Positions 25,112 to 33,933 of a DNA stretch of 64,000 nt are shown here, one piece after another. A program made the position numbers and the translations under genes. How positions within the stretch are numbered: the first letter of the stretch is position 1; every line of letters starts with the position of its first letter. This DNA comes from Flavobacteriales bacterium (GTDB taxonomy: Bacteria; Bacteroidota; Bacteroidia; Flavobacteriales; Flavobacteriaceae), in the NCBI GenBank assembly GCA_016777325.1, contig JADHRQ010000002.1, positions 22,215 through 86,214 on the forward strand, written 5' to 3'. The notes below the pieces were generated by a model. It searched no databases, had not been told where the DNA came from, and saw only the letters and a list, made by a program, of their open reading frames with translations.

Positions 25112-26542
25112 CTAAATTTTTGAAACCCTAACCGTGTTTACCATTCCTTTATCATGAATAGGCATAGAAGTTAAATTAATTACCTTGTCATCTTTTTGAA
25201 GGTAGTTATGATTAAATGCTATGTCGTTAATTTCCTCAACAGTTTTATCAGTGCTTTCATTACCATCATAATAAAATGCCTTTACGCCCCATAAAAGATT
25301 AAGTTGAGTTAAAATTCTTTTGTTAGATGTGAAAACTAAAACATGTGTTTTTGGTCTCCAAGATGAAATCTGATAAGCTGTATAACCACTATTAGTTAGA
25401 GTGCTAATTGCTTTAGCATTTGTATCATTTGCAATTTTAGCTGCATAATAACAAATTGATTTAGTTATAAATCTCTCAGAGTTATAATCTGTTGGATGCT
25501 TGTGTTTTAATGAAATTAAGCTTGAATTTTCAACCTTACCAATTATTTTTGAAATTGTTTGAACAACCTCTACAGGATACTTACCAACAGAAGTCTCACC
25601 AGATAGCATTACAGCATCTGCACCATCCATTACTGAGTTAGCTACATCATTAACTTCAGCTCTGTTTGGATTCATACTCTCCATCATACTCTCCATCATT
25701 TGGGTCGCAATTATAACGGGAATTCTAGCCTTCTTTGCTTTATATACAAGCTTTTTTTGTATTAGTGGAACTTCAGCAGCATCTATTTCAACCCCTAGGT
25801 CTCCTCTTGCAACCATTATTCCACTTGCATGCTTCATAATTTCATCTATATTTTTAACCCCTTCAGGTTTTTCAATTTTTGCAATTACAGGAATTCTATG
25901 GTCAGTATTTTTTTCTATTATTTTTATAAGAGATTTTACATCAGAATCATGTCTTACAAATGAAAGAGCAATCCAGTCAACATTTTGCTTAGCCGAAAAT
26001 ATAGCATCTTTTATATCTTTGTCTGTAAGAGCAGGTTGTGAAATATTAGTATTCGGTAAATTAAATCCTTTGTTTGAAGAAATTTCACCTCCCTGAATCA
26101 CTTCAGTTTTTATCTGATCTTTTTTATTTGTATCAATTACCTTTAGAATTATCTTTCCATCATCAATCAAAATTTTTTCTCCTTCTGTTATATCTTTTGG
26201 GAGGCTTTCGTAGTTAATAAATATCAATTTATCATCTCCAACAAATTCTTTCCCTGTCTTAATTTTTAATTCAGAACCAACATCAAGACTAGTTCCTTCA
26301 ATTATCTCTCCAATTCTAAGTTTTGGTCCTTGAAGATCAGCAAGAATGGAAGTATTAGTATTTAATTCAGAATTTATTTTTCTTATTTCTTTAATTAAAA
26401 TCTCTGCTTCCTCATGACTAGAATGAGAGAAATTAATCCTCAGAACATCTACTCCTTCTTTTATAATTTTTTTTATAACATCAGTACTTGAAGTCGCTGG
26501 ACCTAGTGTAGCAATTATCTTTGTTTTTTTTATTTTTTTCAT
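25112..26542 (-). CDS. pyk: Pyruvate kinase
   Basis: 476 residues, the normal length. Motifs are clear: TKIIATLGPATSS at the start, LRINFSHSSHEE (Arg/Asn/Ser active site), ILADLQGPKLRIGEI, VIAKIEKPEGVKNIDEI with the catalytic Lys, MVARGDLGVEIDAAEVP and PVIIATQMMESMM. The C-terminal regulatory domain (about 350-476) is present. It converts phosphoenolpyruvate and ADP to pyruvate and ATP. The gene overlaps the stop of the hidden IPExxxVDY-family gene by 4 bases (ATGA), the normal arrangement in Flavobacteriia. Confidence 0.97.
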   Translation of the reverse strand: MKKIKKTKIIATLGPATSSTDVIKKIIKEGVDVLRINFSHSSHEEAEILIKEIRKINSELNTNTSILADLQGPKLRIGEIIEGTSLDVGSELKIKTGKEFVGDDKLIFINYESLPKDITEGEKILIDDGKIILKVIDTNKKDQIKTEVIQGGEISSNKGFNLPNTNISQPALTDKDIKDAIFSAKQNVDWIALSFVRHDSDVKSLIKIIEKNTDHRIPVIAKIEKPEGVKNIDEIMKHASGIMVARGDLGVEIDAAEVPLIQKKLVYKAKKARIPVIIATQMMESMMESMNPNRAEVNDVANSVMDGADAVMLSGETSVGKYPVEVVQTISKIIGKVENSSLISLKHKHPTDYNSERFITKSICYYAAKIANDTNAKAISTLTNSGYTAYQISSWRPKTHVLVFTSNKRILTQLNLLWGVKAFYYDGNESTDKTVEEINDIAFNHNYLQKDDKVINLTSMPIHDKGMVNTVRVSKI

Positions 26543-27009
26543 ATATCAAGGTTAAAATTTTCTGAAAGTTCATTGCTTGGAATCTTGTAAACAAGCGAGA
26601 CATTTGAGATTTTTGATATTTTTTCAATCAAATTAGATGTTGAAAAGTAACAGCTCTGTTTAATAAAAAAATCAACTTCTTTATGAGATTCTATCAAAGA
26701 TAACTCTTTTGTATTTGCGAAACTAAAAAGCGAATCTGTTAGTTCTGATTCTTGAATTTCCATATTAAATTTGTTTTGAAAAAGTTTAAAATCAATCCCT
26801 TTTTCTTTGTTTTTCCAACTATAATAAAGAATGTTAGAAATATCTTCAAATTTTAAATCAATGTTTGATCTAATAAAATTTGAATAGCAATATTTATTAA
26901 TCTGAAATGCTAATGAGAAAATTTTTAGATTTGAATGTATGGCAATAATCTTAAATTTCTCTTGAATATTTGAATCTAATTTTAATACTTTTTTGATGTT
27001 AAAGAGAAT
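26539..27009 (-). CDS. IPExxxVDY family protein with non-canonical start codon (only a fragment in the ORF track)
   Basis: The track shows only the last 74 residues from an internal ATG (26763). Reading the same frame upward there is no stop until a TAA at 27010-27012, just after fabF, giving up to 156 residues. The N-terminal part reads KKVLKLDSNIQEKFKIIAIH then SNLKIFSLAFQINKY, the standard opening of the Bacteroidota IPExxxVDY family. The naming motif is degenerate here (LIESHKEVDFFIK). No ATG, GTG or TTG lies in the N-terminal region. Candidates are ATT at 27009 and ATC at 26997; the latter would give MKKVLKLD and differs from ATG by one base. The function is unknown; the family is conserved just upstream of pyruvate kinase, as here. 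Start at 27009 is the maximum extent. Confidence 0.8.
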   Translation of the reverse strand: MLFNIKKVLKLDSNIQEKFKIIAIHSNLKIFSLAFQINKYCYSNFIRSNIDLKFEDISNILYYSWKNKEKGIDFKLFQNKFNMEIQESELTDSLFSFANTKELSLIESHKEVDFFIKQSCYFSTSNLIEKISKISNVSLVYKIPSNELSENFNLDI

Positions 27010-27014
27010 TTAGA

Positions 27015-28265
27015 CTAGTCGAACTTTTTGAATATTACACATGCGTTATGTCCTCCAAATCCAAATGTGTTTGACATAGCTATATTTACAGATCTTTTTT
27101 GAGGTGACGAAAACGTAAAGTTTAAATTAGAATCAATACTATCATCGTCATTAAAATGATTAATGGTAGGGGGTATAATACCATGCTTAATTGACAAAAT
27201 ACATGAAATCGCTTCTACTGCACCAGCAGCACCAAGAAGATGTCCAGTCATAGATTTTGTAGAGTTAATGTTTAGTTTGTATGCATCATCTTGAAAAACT
27301 TCTTTAACAGCTTTGCTTTCTGCAACATCACCAAGGGGTGTTGAAGTTCCATGCATATTAATTAGGTCAACTTCACTGGTTTTAACATTTGCATCATCTA
27401 AACAGTTTTTCATGACTTTTATAGCACCTCTTCCTTCTGGGTGTGGTGCAGTCATGTGATAAGCATCACAAGATAAACCTCCACCTATAAGTTCAGCATA
27501 AATTTTTGCCCCTCTATTTACTGCATGTTCATATTCTTCAAGTATTAACGAACCTGCTCCTTCACCTAAAACAAAACCATCTCTATCTCTATCAAATGGT
27601 CTTGATGCACTTGAGGGTTCATCATTTCTAGTAGATAATGCATGCATAGCGTTAAAACCTCCGACACCTGCAATAGTAACTGGAGCTTCTGAGCCACCTG
27701 CTACAATAACATCAGCATGCCCAACTCTGATATATGTCAGGGCATCAATTAAAGCATTTGAAGAGGAAGCGCAAGCTGAAACTGTTGCATAGTTAGGACC
27801 CTGAAAGCCATACTTCATAGCTATCAATCCTGGAGCTATGTCTGGTATCATTTTAGGAATCATAAATGGATTAAACCTAGGAGTGCCATTACCCTCTGAA
27901 TAATTTAAGACTTCATTTTGAAAAGTTTCTAATCCACCAATTCCAGATCCCCAGATTACTCCAATTCTATCATAATTTGGACTTGACTCTATTAGTCTTG
28001 AGTCTTTAATAGATTCTGAAGCAGCTACAATTCCATATTGAGTAAAACGATCATATCTTCTGTATTCTTTTTTTTCAAAATGATCTGCAGGGTCAAATCC
28101 TTTTAATTCACAGGCAAATCTAGTCTTGAATTCTGATGCATCAAAATGAGTTATATCAGCACATCCACTTGTTCCACTGATTAATCCATTCCAATATGAA
28201 TTCAGATCGTTACCAATTGGAGTTAAAGCTCCCATTCCAGTAACTACAACTCTTCTAGATGTCAT
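27015..28265 (-). CDS. fabF: Beta-ketoacyl-ACP synthase II (FabF)
   Basis: 416 residues. It carries the condensing enzyme triad: Cys165 in TVSACASSSNAL, His in NMHGTSTPLGD and His in GHLLGAAGAVEA. It opens with RRVVVTGMGALTPIGND and ends with NTFGFGGHNACVIFKK, both diagnostic of FabF. It elongates acyl-ACP with malonyl-ACP in fatty acid synthesis. The acyl carrier protein gene is 12 bases upstream. Downstream, the IPExxxVDY gene follows directly; the ribonuclease III gene that often sits here in relatives is absent. Confidence 0.97.
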   Translation of the reverse strand: MTSRRVVVTGMGALTPIGNDLNSYWNGLISGTSGCADITHFDASEFKTRFACELKGFDPADHFEKKEYRRYDRFTQYGIVAASESIKDSRLIESSPNYDRIGVIWGSGIGGLETFQNEVLNYSEGNGTPRFNPFMIPKMIPDIAPGLIAMKYGFQGPNYATVSACASSSNALIDALTYIRVGHADVIVAGGSEAPVTIAGVGGFNAMHALSTRNDEPSSASRPFDRDRDGFVLGEGAGSLILEEYEHAVNRGAKIYAELIGGGLSCDAYHMTAPHPEGRGAIKVMKNCLDDANVKTSEVDLINMHGTSTPLGDVAESKAVKEVFQDDAYKLNINSTKSMTGHLLGAAGAVEAISCILSIKHGIIPPTINHFNDDDSIDSNLNFTFSSPQKRSVNIAMSNTFGFGGHNACVIFKKFD

Positions 28266-28277
28266 TAAGTTAGATTT

Positions 28278-28511
28278 TTATTTTGCTTTTTCAATAAACT
28301 CAATTGCCTGACCTACAGAAACAATGTTTTCTGCTTGATCATCAGGTATTTGGATATCGAATTCTTTTTCAAATTCCATAATAAGCTCTACAGTATCTAA
28401 AGAGTCAGCCCCTAGGTCATTTGTAAAACTAGCTTCAGGAACTACTTCGTTCTCATCAACTCCTAGTTTATCTACTATTATTGCTTTTACTCTTGAAGAA
28501 ATATCTGACAT
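28278..28511 (-). CDS. acpP: Acyl carrier protein
   Basis: The track start (28541) is upstream of the natural ATG at 28511, which gives 77 residues starting [20 protein letters not shown]. The phosphopantetheine serine is Ser37 in the classic [17 protein letters not shown]. It is acidic and helical, of normal size. It carries acyl chains for FabF, its neighbour. A TAnnTTTG element lies 28 bases before the start. It diverges from purN. Confidence 0.97.
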   Translation of the reverse strand: MSDISSRVKAIIVDKLGVDENEVVPEASFTNDLGADSLDTVELIMEFEKEFDIQIPDDQAENIVSVGQAIEFIEKAK

Positions 28512-28538
28512 AATATATTTATTTATGAGTTCAGTTGA

Positions 28539-28546
28539 CAAAATTA
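28539..28546 (-). promoter_or_regulatory. TAnnTTTG promoter upstream of acpP
   Basis: The minus strand reads TAATTTTG, matching the Bacteroidota -7 element, 28 bases before the acpP ATG. A second match (TATATTTG, minus strand, 28617-28624) lies about 100 bases upstream and could be an alternative promoter. Confidence 0.4.
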
Positions 28547-28644
28547 AAAAACTTTTATCAATACTCGAGTTTAAATCGAAATTATACCTTTATTTGTTAA
28601 ATAAAAAAGTTTTTTTCAAATATATTGAAGCATCATCTCTATTT

Positions 28645-29202
28645 ATGAAAAAAAAAATTGTCATTTTTATTTCAGGTAAAGGCTCAAATGCTCTAAACAT
28701 TATAAATTATTTTAGTGAAACTGAAGACATAAAGGTTTCACATGTCTATTCTAATAATAAAACTTCAGCTTTTCTTAAACATAAATTTAATCCTAAAGTC
28801 AATATCCAAATTTTTGAAAACAACGATTTAAAAACTAAAATTTTTGAAGAGTTAAAGCAGATAAAACCAGATTTAATTGTTCTTGCAGGTTTTTTAAAAA
28901 AGATTCCACTATCATATATTGAATATTTTGAGAATAGGATTATTAATATTCACCCATCTCTTCTTCCAAGTTATGGAGGTAAAGGAATGTATGGGGCAAT
29001 AATTCATGATAAAGTAATGGAGAACAATGAAAAAGAAACTGGAATTACAATACACTATGTTTCTGAGCATTATGATTCAGGCCAAATAATATTTCAAAAG
29101 AAAATAAGTATAGAAGATTTTGATACAGCTAAAACTATTGAAGAAAAAATTCATAAGTTGGAATATGAATATTACCCAAAAATTATTGAAACTGTTATAT
29201 AA
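28645..29202 (+). CDS. purN: Phosphoribosylglycinamide formyltransferase PurN
   Basis: The track begins at 28525, but the ATG at 28645 gives the normal start MKKKIVIFISGKGSNALNII, with the GKGSN phosphate-binding loop. The protein has 185 residues. Catalytic elements are NIHPSLLPSYGG (Asn and His) and GITIHYVSEHYDSGQII (Asp). It transfers a formyl group from 10-formyltetrahydrofolate to GAR in purine synthesis. It starts a plus-strand set with rnhA, a PfkB kinase and the purF-type gene, with gaps of only a few bases. Confidence 0.95.
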   Translation: MKKKIVIFISGKGSNALNIINYFSETEDIKVSHVYSNNKTSAFLKHKFNPKVNIQIFENNDLKTKIFEELKQIKPDLIVLAGFLKKIPLSYIEYFENRIINIHPSLLPSYGGKGMYGAIIHDKVMENNEKETGITIHYVSEHYDSGQIIFQKKISIEDFDTAKTIEEKIHKLEYEYYPKIIETVI

Positions 29203-29207
29203 AATAA

Positions 29208-29678
29208 ATGAGCAGATTAATTAAAATATATACAGATGGCTCATCAATAGGAAATCCTGGACCAGGAGGCTATGGCATAGTAATGTTAAGTGATAATGAA
29301 GATTATAAAAAAGAGTTTAGTCAAGGCTTTAATCTAACAACCAATAATAGAATGGAGCTACTCGCTGTAATTGTAGCCTTAGAAAAAATTAAAATTAAGA
29401 ATTCGAAAGTTAAAGTTTATACTGATTCCAAGTATGTGTCTGATGCAGTAGAAAAAGGGTGGCTCTTTAATTGGGTAAAAAAAGATTTTAAAAATAAAAA
29501 AAATCCAGATTTATGGAGAAGATTCCTCAGAATTTACAATGATCATGAAGTTAAATTCCAATGGGTAAAAGGACATAATAATGATTTTTATAATGAAAGA
29601 TGTGATTTTTTAGCTAATCTTGCAACTAAGAATTCAAACCTTAAAGAAGACAAAGGGTATACAACTAACTTAACTTAA
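29208..29678 (+). CDS. rnhA: Ribonuclease HI
   Basis: 156 residues with the four acidic catalytic residues in context: IYTDGSSIGNPGPGGYG (Asp), NRMELLAVIVALE (Glu), VYTDSKYVSD (Asp) and WVKGHNNDFYNERCDFLAN (His and Asp). The usual length for bacterial RNase HI without an N-terminal hybrid-binding domain is about 155. It degrades RNA in RNA-DNA hybrids. The gene starts 5 bases after purN and ends 4 bases before the PfkB gene. Confidence 0.96.
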   Translation: MSRLIKIYTDGSSIGNPGPGGYGIVMLSDNEDYKKEFSQGFNLTTNNRMELLAVIVALEKIKIKNSKVKVYTDSKYVSDAVEKGWLFNWVKKDFKNKKNPDLWRRFLRIYNDHEVKFQWVKGHNNDFYNERCDFLANLATKNSNLKEDKGYTTNLT

Positions 29679-29682
29679 ATAA

Positions 29683-30594
29683 ATGTCAAAAAAATCTCTT
29701 TTAATAGTAGCATCTCTAGCATATGATGGAATCGAAACAAAAGAAAATAAAGTAGATAATGTTTTAGGTGGCGCAGGAACATATATATGTTTATCTGTAA
29801 AACATTTTGATAATATTTGCTCTATAATTTCCGTTGTTGGAAATGATTTTAAAGATCATGATCTAAAGCTTCTAGAATCTTGTGGAGTTGATATTTCTGG
29901 AATTAAAATTGAAGAAAATGATAAAACATTTTATTGGAGTTGTATCTACACGGATGGTTTTAAAGAAAGAATTACAACGAAAACTGAGCTAAATGTAATG
30001 ACAAATTTTAACCCTGTAATTCCTATTGGAAAATCAAATCCTGACATTTTACTATTGGGAAATCTTCATCCTGAAATTCAATTATCTGCAATTAATCAAT
30101 TGAAAAATAAGCCATCAGCTATAATTTTAGATACAATGAATTATTGGATAGAAAATTTTTGGGAGACTGTCAAAGAGGTTATATCTAAAGTTGATATAAT
30201 ATCTATTAATGATGAAGAGTCTGAAATGATTACAGGACACAAAGATCTAAGAAAAGCTGCAAGTGTATTGCACACTATGGGACCCAAGTATGTAATCATA
30301 AAAAAAGGAAAAAATGGTGCTGAATTATTTAATTATGAAAAACAATACGTAACAGGTGCGTTTGAAGTAGAGAAAGTAATAGACCCAACTGGCGCAGGAG
30401 ATTGTTTTATTGGAGGTATCTCAGGCTTTTTGTCTCTATCTGATGAGATATCATTTGAATCAATAAAATCAGCAATTGATTATGGAACTTCTTTAGCATC
30501 TTTTAATGTGGAAGCCATGGGAAATAAAAACTTGTTAAATTTGTCAATGAATGATGTTCAAACAAGAGTCAATAAATTACAGATAGGTGAGTGA
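29683..30594 (+). CDS. PfkB family carbohydrate/nucleoside kinase
   Basis: 303 residues. The C-terminal PfkB signature DPTGAGDCFIGGISGFL is intact, including the catalytic Asp and anion hole, and the N-terminal part has VLGGAGTYICLSVKHF, equivalent to the GG substrate-binding motif. VDIISINDEESEMITG is the usual helix-beta stretch before the ATP site. The substrate is not known. In Flavobacteriia this gene is regularly found right before the purF-type gene, so a purine ribonucleoside is a reasonable guess. It overlaps the next gene by 8 bases. Confidence 0.88.
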   Translation: MSKKSLLIVASLAYDGIETKENKVDNVLGGAGTYICLSVKHFDNICSIISVVGNDFKDHDLKLLESCGVDISGIKIEENDKTFYWSCIYTDGFKERITTKTELNVMTNFNPVIPIGKSNPDILLLGNLHPEIQLSAINQLKNKPSAIILDTMNYWIENFWETVKEVISKVDIISINDEESEMITGHKDLRKAASVLHTMGPKYVIIKKGKNGAELFNYEKQYVTGAFEVEKVIDPTGAGDCFIGGISGFLSLSDEISFESIKSAIDYGTSLASFNVEAMGNKNLLNLSMNDVQTRVNKLQIGE

Positions 30595-32401
30595 TCAAAT
30601 AAAACATGAATGTGGAATTGCTTTAGTTCATTTAAAAAAGCCACTACATTTTTATCAACATAAATATGGCTCATATATGTATGGTGTTGATAAGATGTTT
30701 TTAATGATGGAGAAACAAAAGAATCGAGGCCAGGATGGGGCAGGTTTTGCAAGTTTAAAGCTAGACCTTAAACCTGGAGATAAGTATTTTTTTAGAGTAA
30801 GATCATTTGATCAACAGGCTATTCATTCTGTTTTTAAAAAAATAAATAAAAAAATAAATCAATTTTTAAAGTCAGAAAAAATAGATTCTAATTCTGACGA
30901 TTTCTTTAGAAAAACTCCTTTTTTAGGACAAGTTATGTTGGGCCATGTTAGATATGGAACCTATGGGAAGAACTCTATTGAGTATGTTCATCCTGTTATG
31001 AGGCAAAATAATTGGATGAATAGAAATCTAATTTTAGCAGGAAATTTCAATATGACAAATAATGATGAATTATTTGAAAGTCTTGTCAAATTAGGTCAAC
31101 ATCCAAGAGAACAATCCGATACCATAACAATAATGGAAAAGATAGGACATTTCCTAGACACAGAAGTTATTTCTAATTATAAAAAATTTAAACGTAAGGG
31201 TGTTTCAAAAGCTGATATGCCACCTATGATTGAAGAAAATCTTGATATTCAGAAAATTTTAAAAAAATCTTCTAAAAAATGGGATGGAGGTTACGCAATA
31301 GCCGGAATGTTAGGCCATGGAGATTCTTTTGTCATGAGAGATCCTCATGGAATTAGACCTGCTTATTTTTTTGAAGATGATGAAGTTGTAGTAGTTGCAT
31401 CAGAAAGACCAGCAATACAGACAGTTTTTGATGTTTCATATTCTGATATAAAAGAAGTTCCAAGAGGAAATGCTCTAATTGTAAAAAAAAACGGAAACAC
31501 TTCTATTAAAGAAATATTAAAACCAAAACTTAATAAATCTTGTTCATTTGAAAGAATCTATTTCTCAAGAGGTTCTGATGCTGATATTTACAAAGAAAGA
31601 AAAATGCTAGGAAGTCTTTTGATTCCTCAAATAGAAAAATCTATCAAAAAAGATTATTTAAATACAGTTTTTTCTTTTATACCAAATACAGCAGAGACAT
31701 CTTTTTATGGATTAATAGAAAGAGCTAAAAAGAATAACCCTAGAGTTGAAAAAATAGCAATTAAAGATGCAAAATTAAGAACCTTTATTTCTGCAGATAA
31801 AGGAAGAGAAGATTTAGTAGCTCATGTGTATGATATAACATATGGGGTAATTAAAAGTTCAGATAATTTAGTAATTATTGATGACAGTATTGTTAGAGGA
31901 ACAACTTTAAGGGAAAGCATTTTAAAAATGCTTTTCAGATTAAATCCAAAAAAAATAGTTGTTGTTTCAAGTGCTCCACAAATTAGATACCCTGATTGTT
32001 ATGGAATTGATATGGCAAGAATTGAAGATTTTATTGCATTTAAAGCTGCTATAGAAATTCACAAAGATCAAGGTACTTATGATAGTATAATTCAAGAGAC
32101 ATACAACAAGTGTAAAACTTCCAAAGAATCTGGCATTAATAAACAAAATCATGTAAAAGATATTTACAAAAATTTTTCTCCAGAACAAATATCTTCTAAA
32201 ATGTCAGATATGTTAGTTGATAAAAACTCTGGTGTTGAATTAGATATAATATTTCAAAAGGTTGAAAATTTACATAAAGCATGTAAAAATCATAAAGGAG
32301 ACTGGTATTTTACAGGTAACTATCCAACACCAGGTGGAAATAAAGTAGTTAATCAAGCTTTTATTAATTTTGTAGAGGGTAGAACTGCAAGAGCATACTA
32401 G
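30587..32401 (+). CDS. Amidophosphoribosyltransferase (PurF-type, Bacteroidota long form, GTG start)
   Basis: 604 residues, longer than the usual 470-510. The start is GTG at 30587, giving MSDQIKHECGIALVHL. The Ntn glutamine-amidotransferase nucleophile Cys9 would be exposed after removing an 8-residue propeptide. The glutaminase half has EKQKNRGQDGAGF and LGHVRYGTYG. The phosphoribosyltransferase half has the PRPP motif NLVIIDDSIVRGTTLRESI at about 425-443. This paralogue is standard in Bacteroidota and annotated as amidophosphoribosyltransferase, first step of purine synthesis; a canonical PurF may also exist elsewhere. The gene start overlaps the end of the PfkB gene. It ends before a strong bidirectional terminator. 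Confidence 0.88.
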   Translation: MSDQIKHECGIALVHLKKPLHFYQHKYGSYMYGVDKMFLMMEKQKNRGQDGAGFASLKLDLKPGDKYFFRVRSFDQQAIHSVFKKINKKINQFLKSEKIDSNSDDFFRKTPFLGQVMLGHVRYGTYGKNSIEYVHPVMRQNNWMNRNLILAGNFNMTNNDELFESLVKLGQHPREQSDTITIMEKIGHFLDTEVISNYKKFKRKGVSKADMPPMIEENLDIQKILKKSSKKWDGGYAIAGMLGHGDSFVMRDPHGIRPAYFFEDDEVVVVASERPAIQTVFDVSYSDIKEVPRGNALIVKKNGNTSIKEILKPKLNKSCSFERIYFSRGSDADIYKERKMLGSLLIPQIEKSIKKDYLNTVFSFIPNTAETSFYGLIERAKKNNPRVEKIAIKDAKLRTFISADKGREDLVAHVYDITYGVIKSSDNLVIIDDSIVRGTTLRESILKMLFRLNPKKIVVVSSAPQIRYPDCYGIDMARIEDFIAFKAAIEIHKDQGTYDSIIQETYNKCKTSKESGINKQNHVKDIYKNFSPEQISSKMSDMLVDKNSGVELDIIFQKVENLHKACKNHKGDWYFTGNYPTPGGNKVVNQAFINFVEGRTARAY

Positions 32402-32510
32402 AAGTTATAACAAAAAATAATTTCTAAATAAATTTTATTTATAAAAAAAATATCATAAATTAATGCTACCAGAACATAAGTAGGTTAAGTTCATGGTAAG
32501 ATTTGGGGCA

Positions 32511-32534
32511 AAAAAGGGGATTTATCCCCTTTTT
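32511..32534. terminator. Bidirectional intrinsic terminator
   Basis: A perfect 10-base stem AAAAAGGGGA with TCCCCTTTTT and a 4-base loop TTTA, followed by further T residues, lies between the convergent purF-type and rseP genes, and ends 1 base before the rseP stop. With the A-run on one side and the T-run on the other it can terminate transcription on both strands. The rest of the 133-base gap shows no gene. Confidence 0.85.
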
Positions 32535-33857
32535 TTATCCTGCAAATGCCCTAAATAAATCATTACCGTTAGCATAAAGAACCAAGGCTATTAACAAGAA
32601 GAAACCAATCATTGTAGACACTTCCATAAACTTATCACTTGGTCTCCTTCCAGTTATAATTTCATATACAAGAAACATAACATGACCTCCATCCAAAGCT
32701 GGAATAGGTAGAACATTCATGAAAGCTAATATAATTGATAATAGTGCTGTTGATAACCAGAAACCTTTCCAGTCCCACTGTGCAGGAAAAATATTACCTA
32801 TTGTTCCAAACCCTCCGAGTTGTTGGGCTCCTTTTTTTGTAAATATAAAGGAAAACTGTGCTACATACTCATATAGAGTCCAGTATCCGTAATTAAATCC
32901 TTGCTTTACACTATCTACAAAACCAATTTTTTCGTTAATAGTTTCAATTCCTGTATTTTTTCTCCAAACTCCAATTGTTCCATCATCATTTCGGTTAATT
33001 GAAATATTATAATTAGAATCACCTCTTTCAACTATAACATCTATAATATCGTCCGAATTATTCTTTATCCATTTTGTAAAAGAAGACCAATCATATATAC
33101 TTTCATTATTTATTGAAATAATTCTATCTCCACTTTGTATTCCTGCATAAAGTGCAGGTGATTCATTTGAAACAGAATCAACAATAGCACTAAAAAGGGG
33201 AGTAAAACTATTAATCTGACCACTTTGAAAAATTTCACTACCTATATTTTCTGGAATATTAATTTCTGAAATTGAGCCATCAAGTTTTTCAACTTTAATC
33301 TTTTCAATTGGTCTAAGTAATAACATTTTATTAATGTCTAGAACATAGTCAAGTTCTTGGCCATCTACATCCACTATTTTATCTCCTTTTTCAAATCCAA
33401 TTTCTTGAATTAATTCAGATGGTTCAAGTCCAAGTGGAATATTCTCTTGAGGTAGAGTTTCTTTTCCCCAAACAAACAATACCATCATATATATAAAAAA
33501 TCCAAGAAGTAGATTAACAGTAACACCTCCCAACATTATTATTAGTCTTTGCCAAGCAGGTTTAGATCTAAATTCCCATGGTTGAGGGGGTTTTTGCATT
33601 TGTTCTTTATCAAAACTTTCATCAATCATCCCAGATATTTTTACATAACCTCCAAGAGGAAGCCAACCAATACCATAAACAGTCTCACCTATTTTCTTTT
33701 TGAATAAAGAATACTTTACATCAAAAAATAAATAAAATTTCTCAACTCTTGTTCCAAATAACTTAGCTGGAATAAAATGTCCTAATTCGTGAAGTACAAT
33801 TAAAATTGAAAGTGATAGTAATAACTGAAATGCTTTTATAAAAAACTCTGGAGACAT
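32535..33857 (-). CDS. rseP: RIP metalloprotease RseP (site-2 protease)
   Basis: 440 residues, an inner-membrane zinc protease. The metal motif HELGH is at residues 23-27 in the first membrane helix, GGYVKISGM follows, two PDZ-like segments occupy the middle (GFEKGDKIVDVDGQEL and AGIQSGDRIISINNES), and the third metal ligand lies in NVLPIPALDGGHV. It cuts anti-sigma factors or signal peptides within the membrane. It stands alone on the minus strand between the terminator and the SCO1 gene, which diverges from it. Confidence 0.95.
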   Translation of the reverse strand: MSPEFFIKAFQLLLSLSILIVLHELGHFIPAKLFGTRVEKFYLFFDVKYSLFKKKIGETVYGIGWLPLGGYVKISGMIDESFDKEQMQKPPQPWEFRSKPAWQRLIIMLGGVTVNLLLGFFIYMMVLFVWGKETLPQENIPLGLEPSELIQEIGFEKGDKIVDVDGQELDYVLDINKMLLLRPIEKIKVEKLDGSISEINIPENIGSEIFQSGQINSFTPLFSAIVDSVSNESPALYAGIQSGDRIISINNESIYDWSSFTKWIKNNSDDIIDVIVERGDSNYNISINRNDDGTIGVWRKNTGIETINEKIGFVDSVKQGFNYGYWTLYEYVAQFSFIFTKKGAQQLGGFGTIGNIFPAQWDWKGFWLSTALLSIILAFMNVLPIPALDGGHVMFLVYEIITGRRPSDKFMEVSTMIGFFLLIALVLYANGNDLFRAFAG

Positions 33858-33903
33858 AATATAATTTTAGCTGCAAATTTAATATATTTTTAATTCCTTG
33901 AAT

Positions 33904-33911
33904 TATCTTTG
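33904..33911 (+). promoter_or_regulatory. TAnnTTTG promoter of the SCO1-feo set
   Basis: TATCTTTG matches the Bacteroidota -7 element, 22 bases before the SCO1 ATG. It predicts a short leader of about 15 bases. No Fur-like palindrome was seen in this promoter, in contrast to the heme locus. Confidence 0.5.
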
Positions 33912-33933
33912 CTTCAAGGATTTAAAAATATAT

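Noticed and set aside
25670-25705. Apparent tandem repeat ATACTCTCCATC in pyk
   Set aside because: It encodes MESMMESM in the pyruvate kinase motif; the segment has the same length as in other pyruvate kinases, so no insertion is implied.
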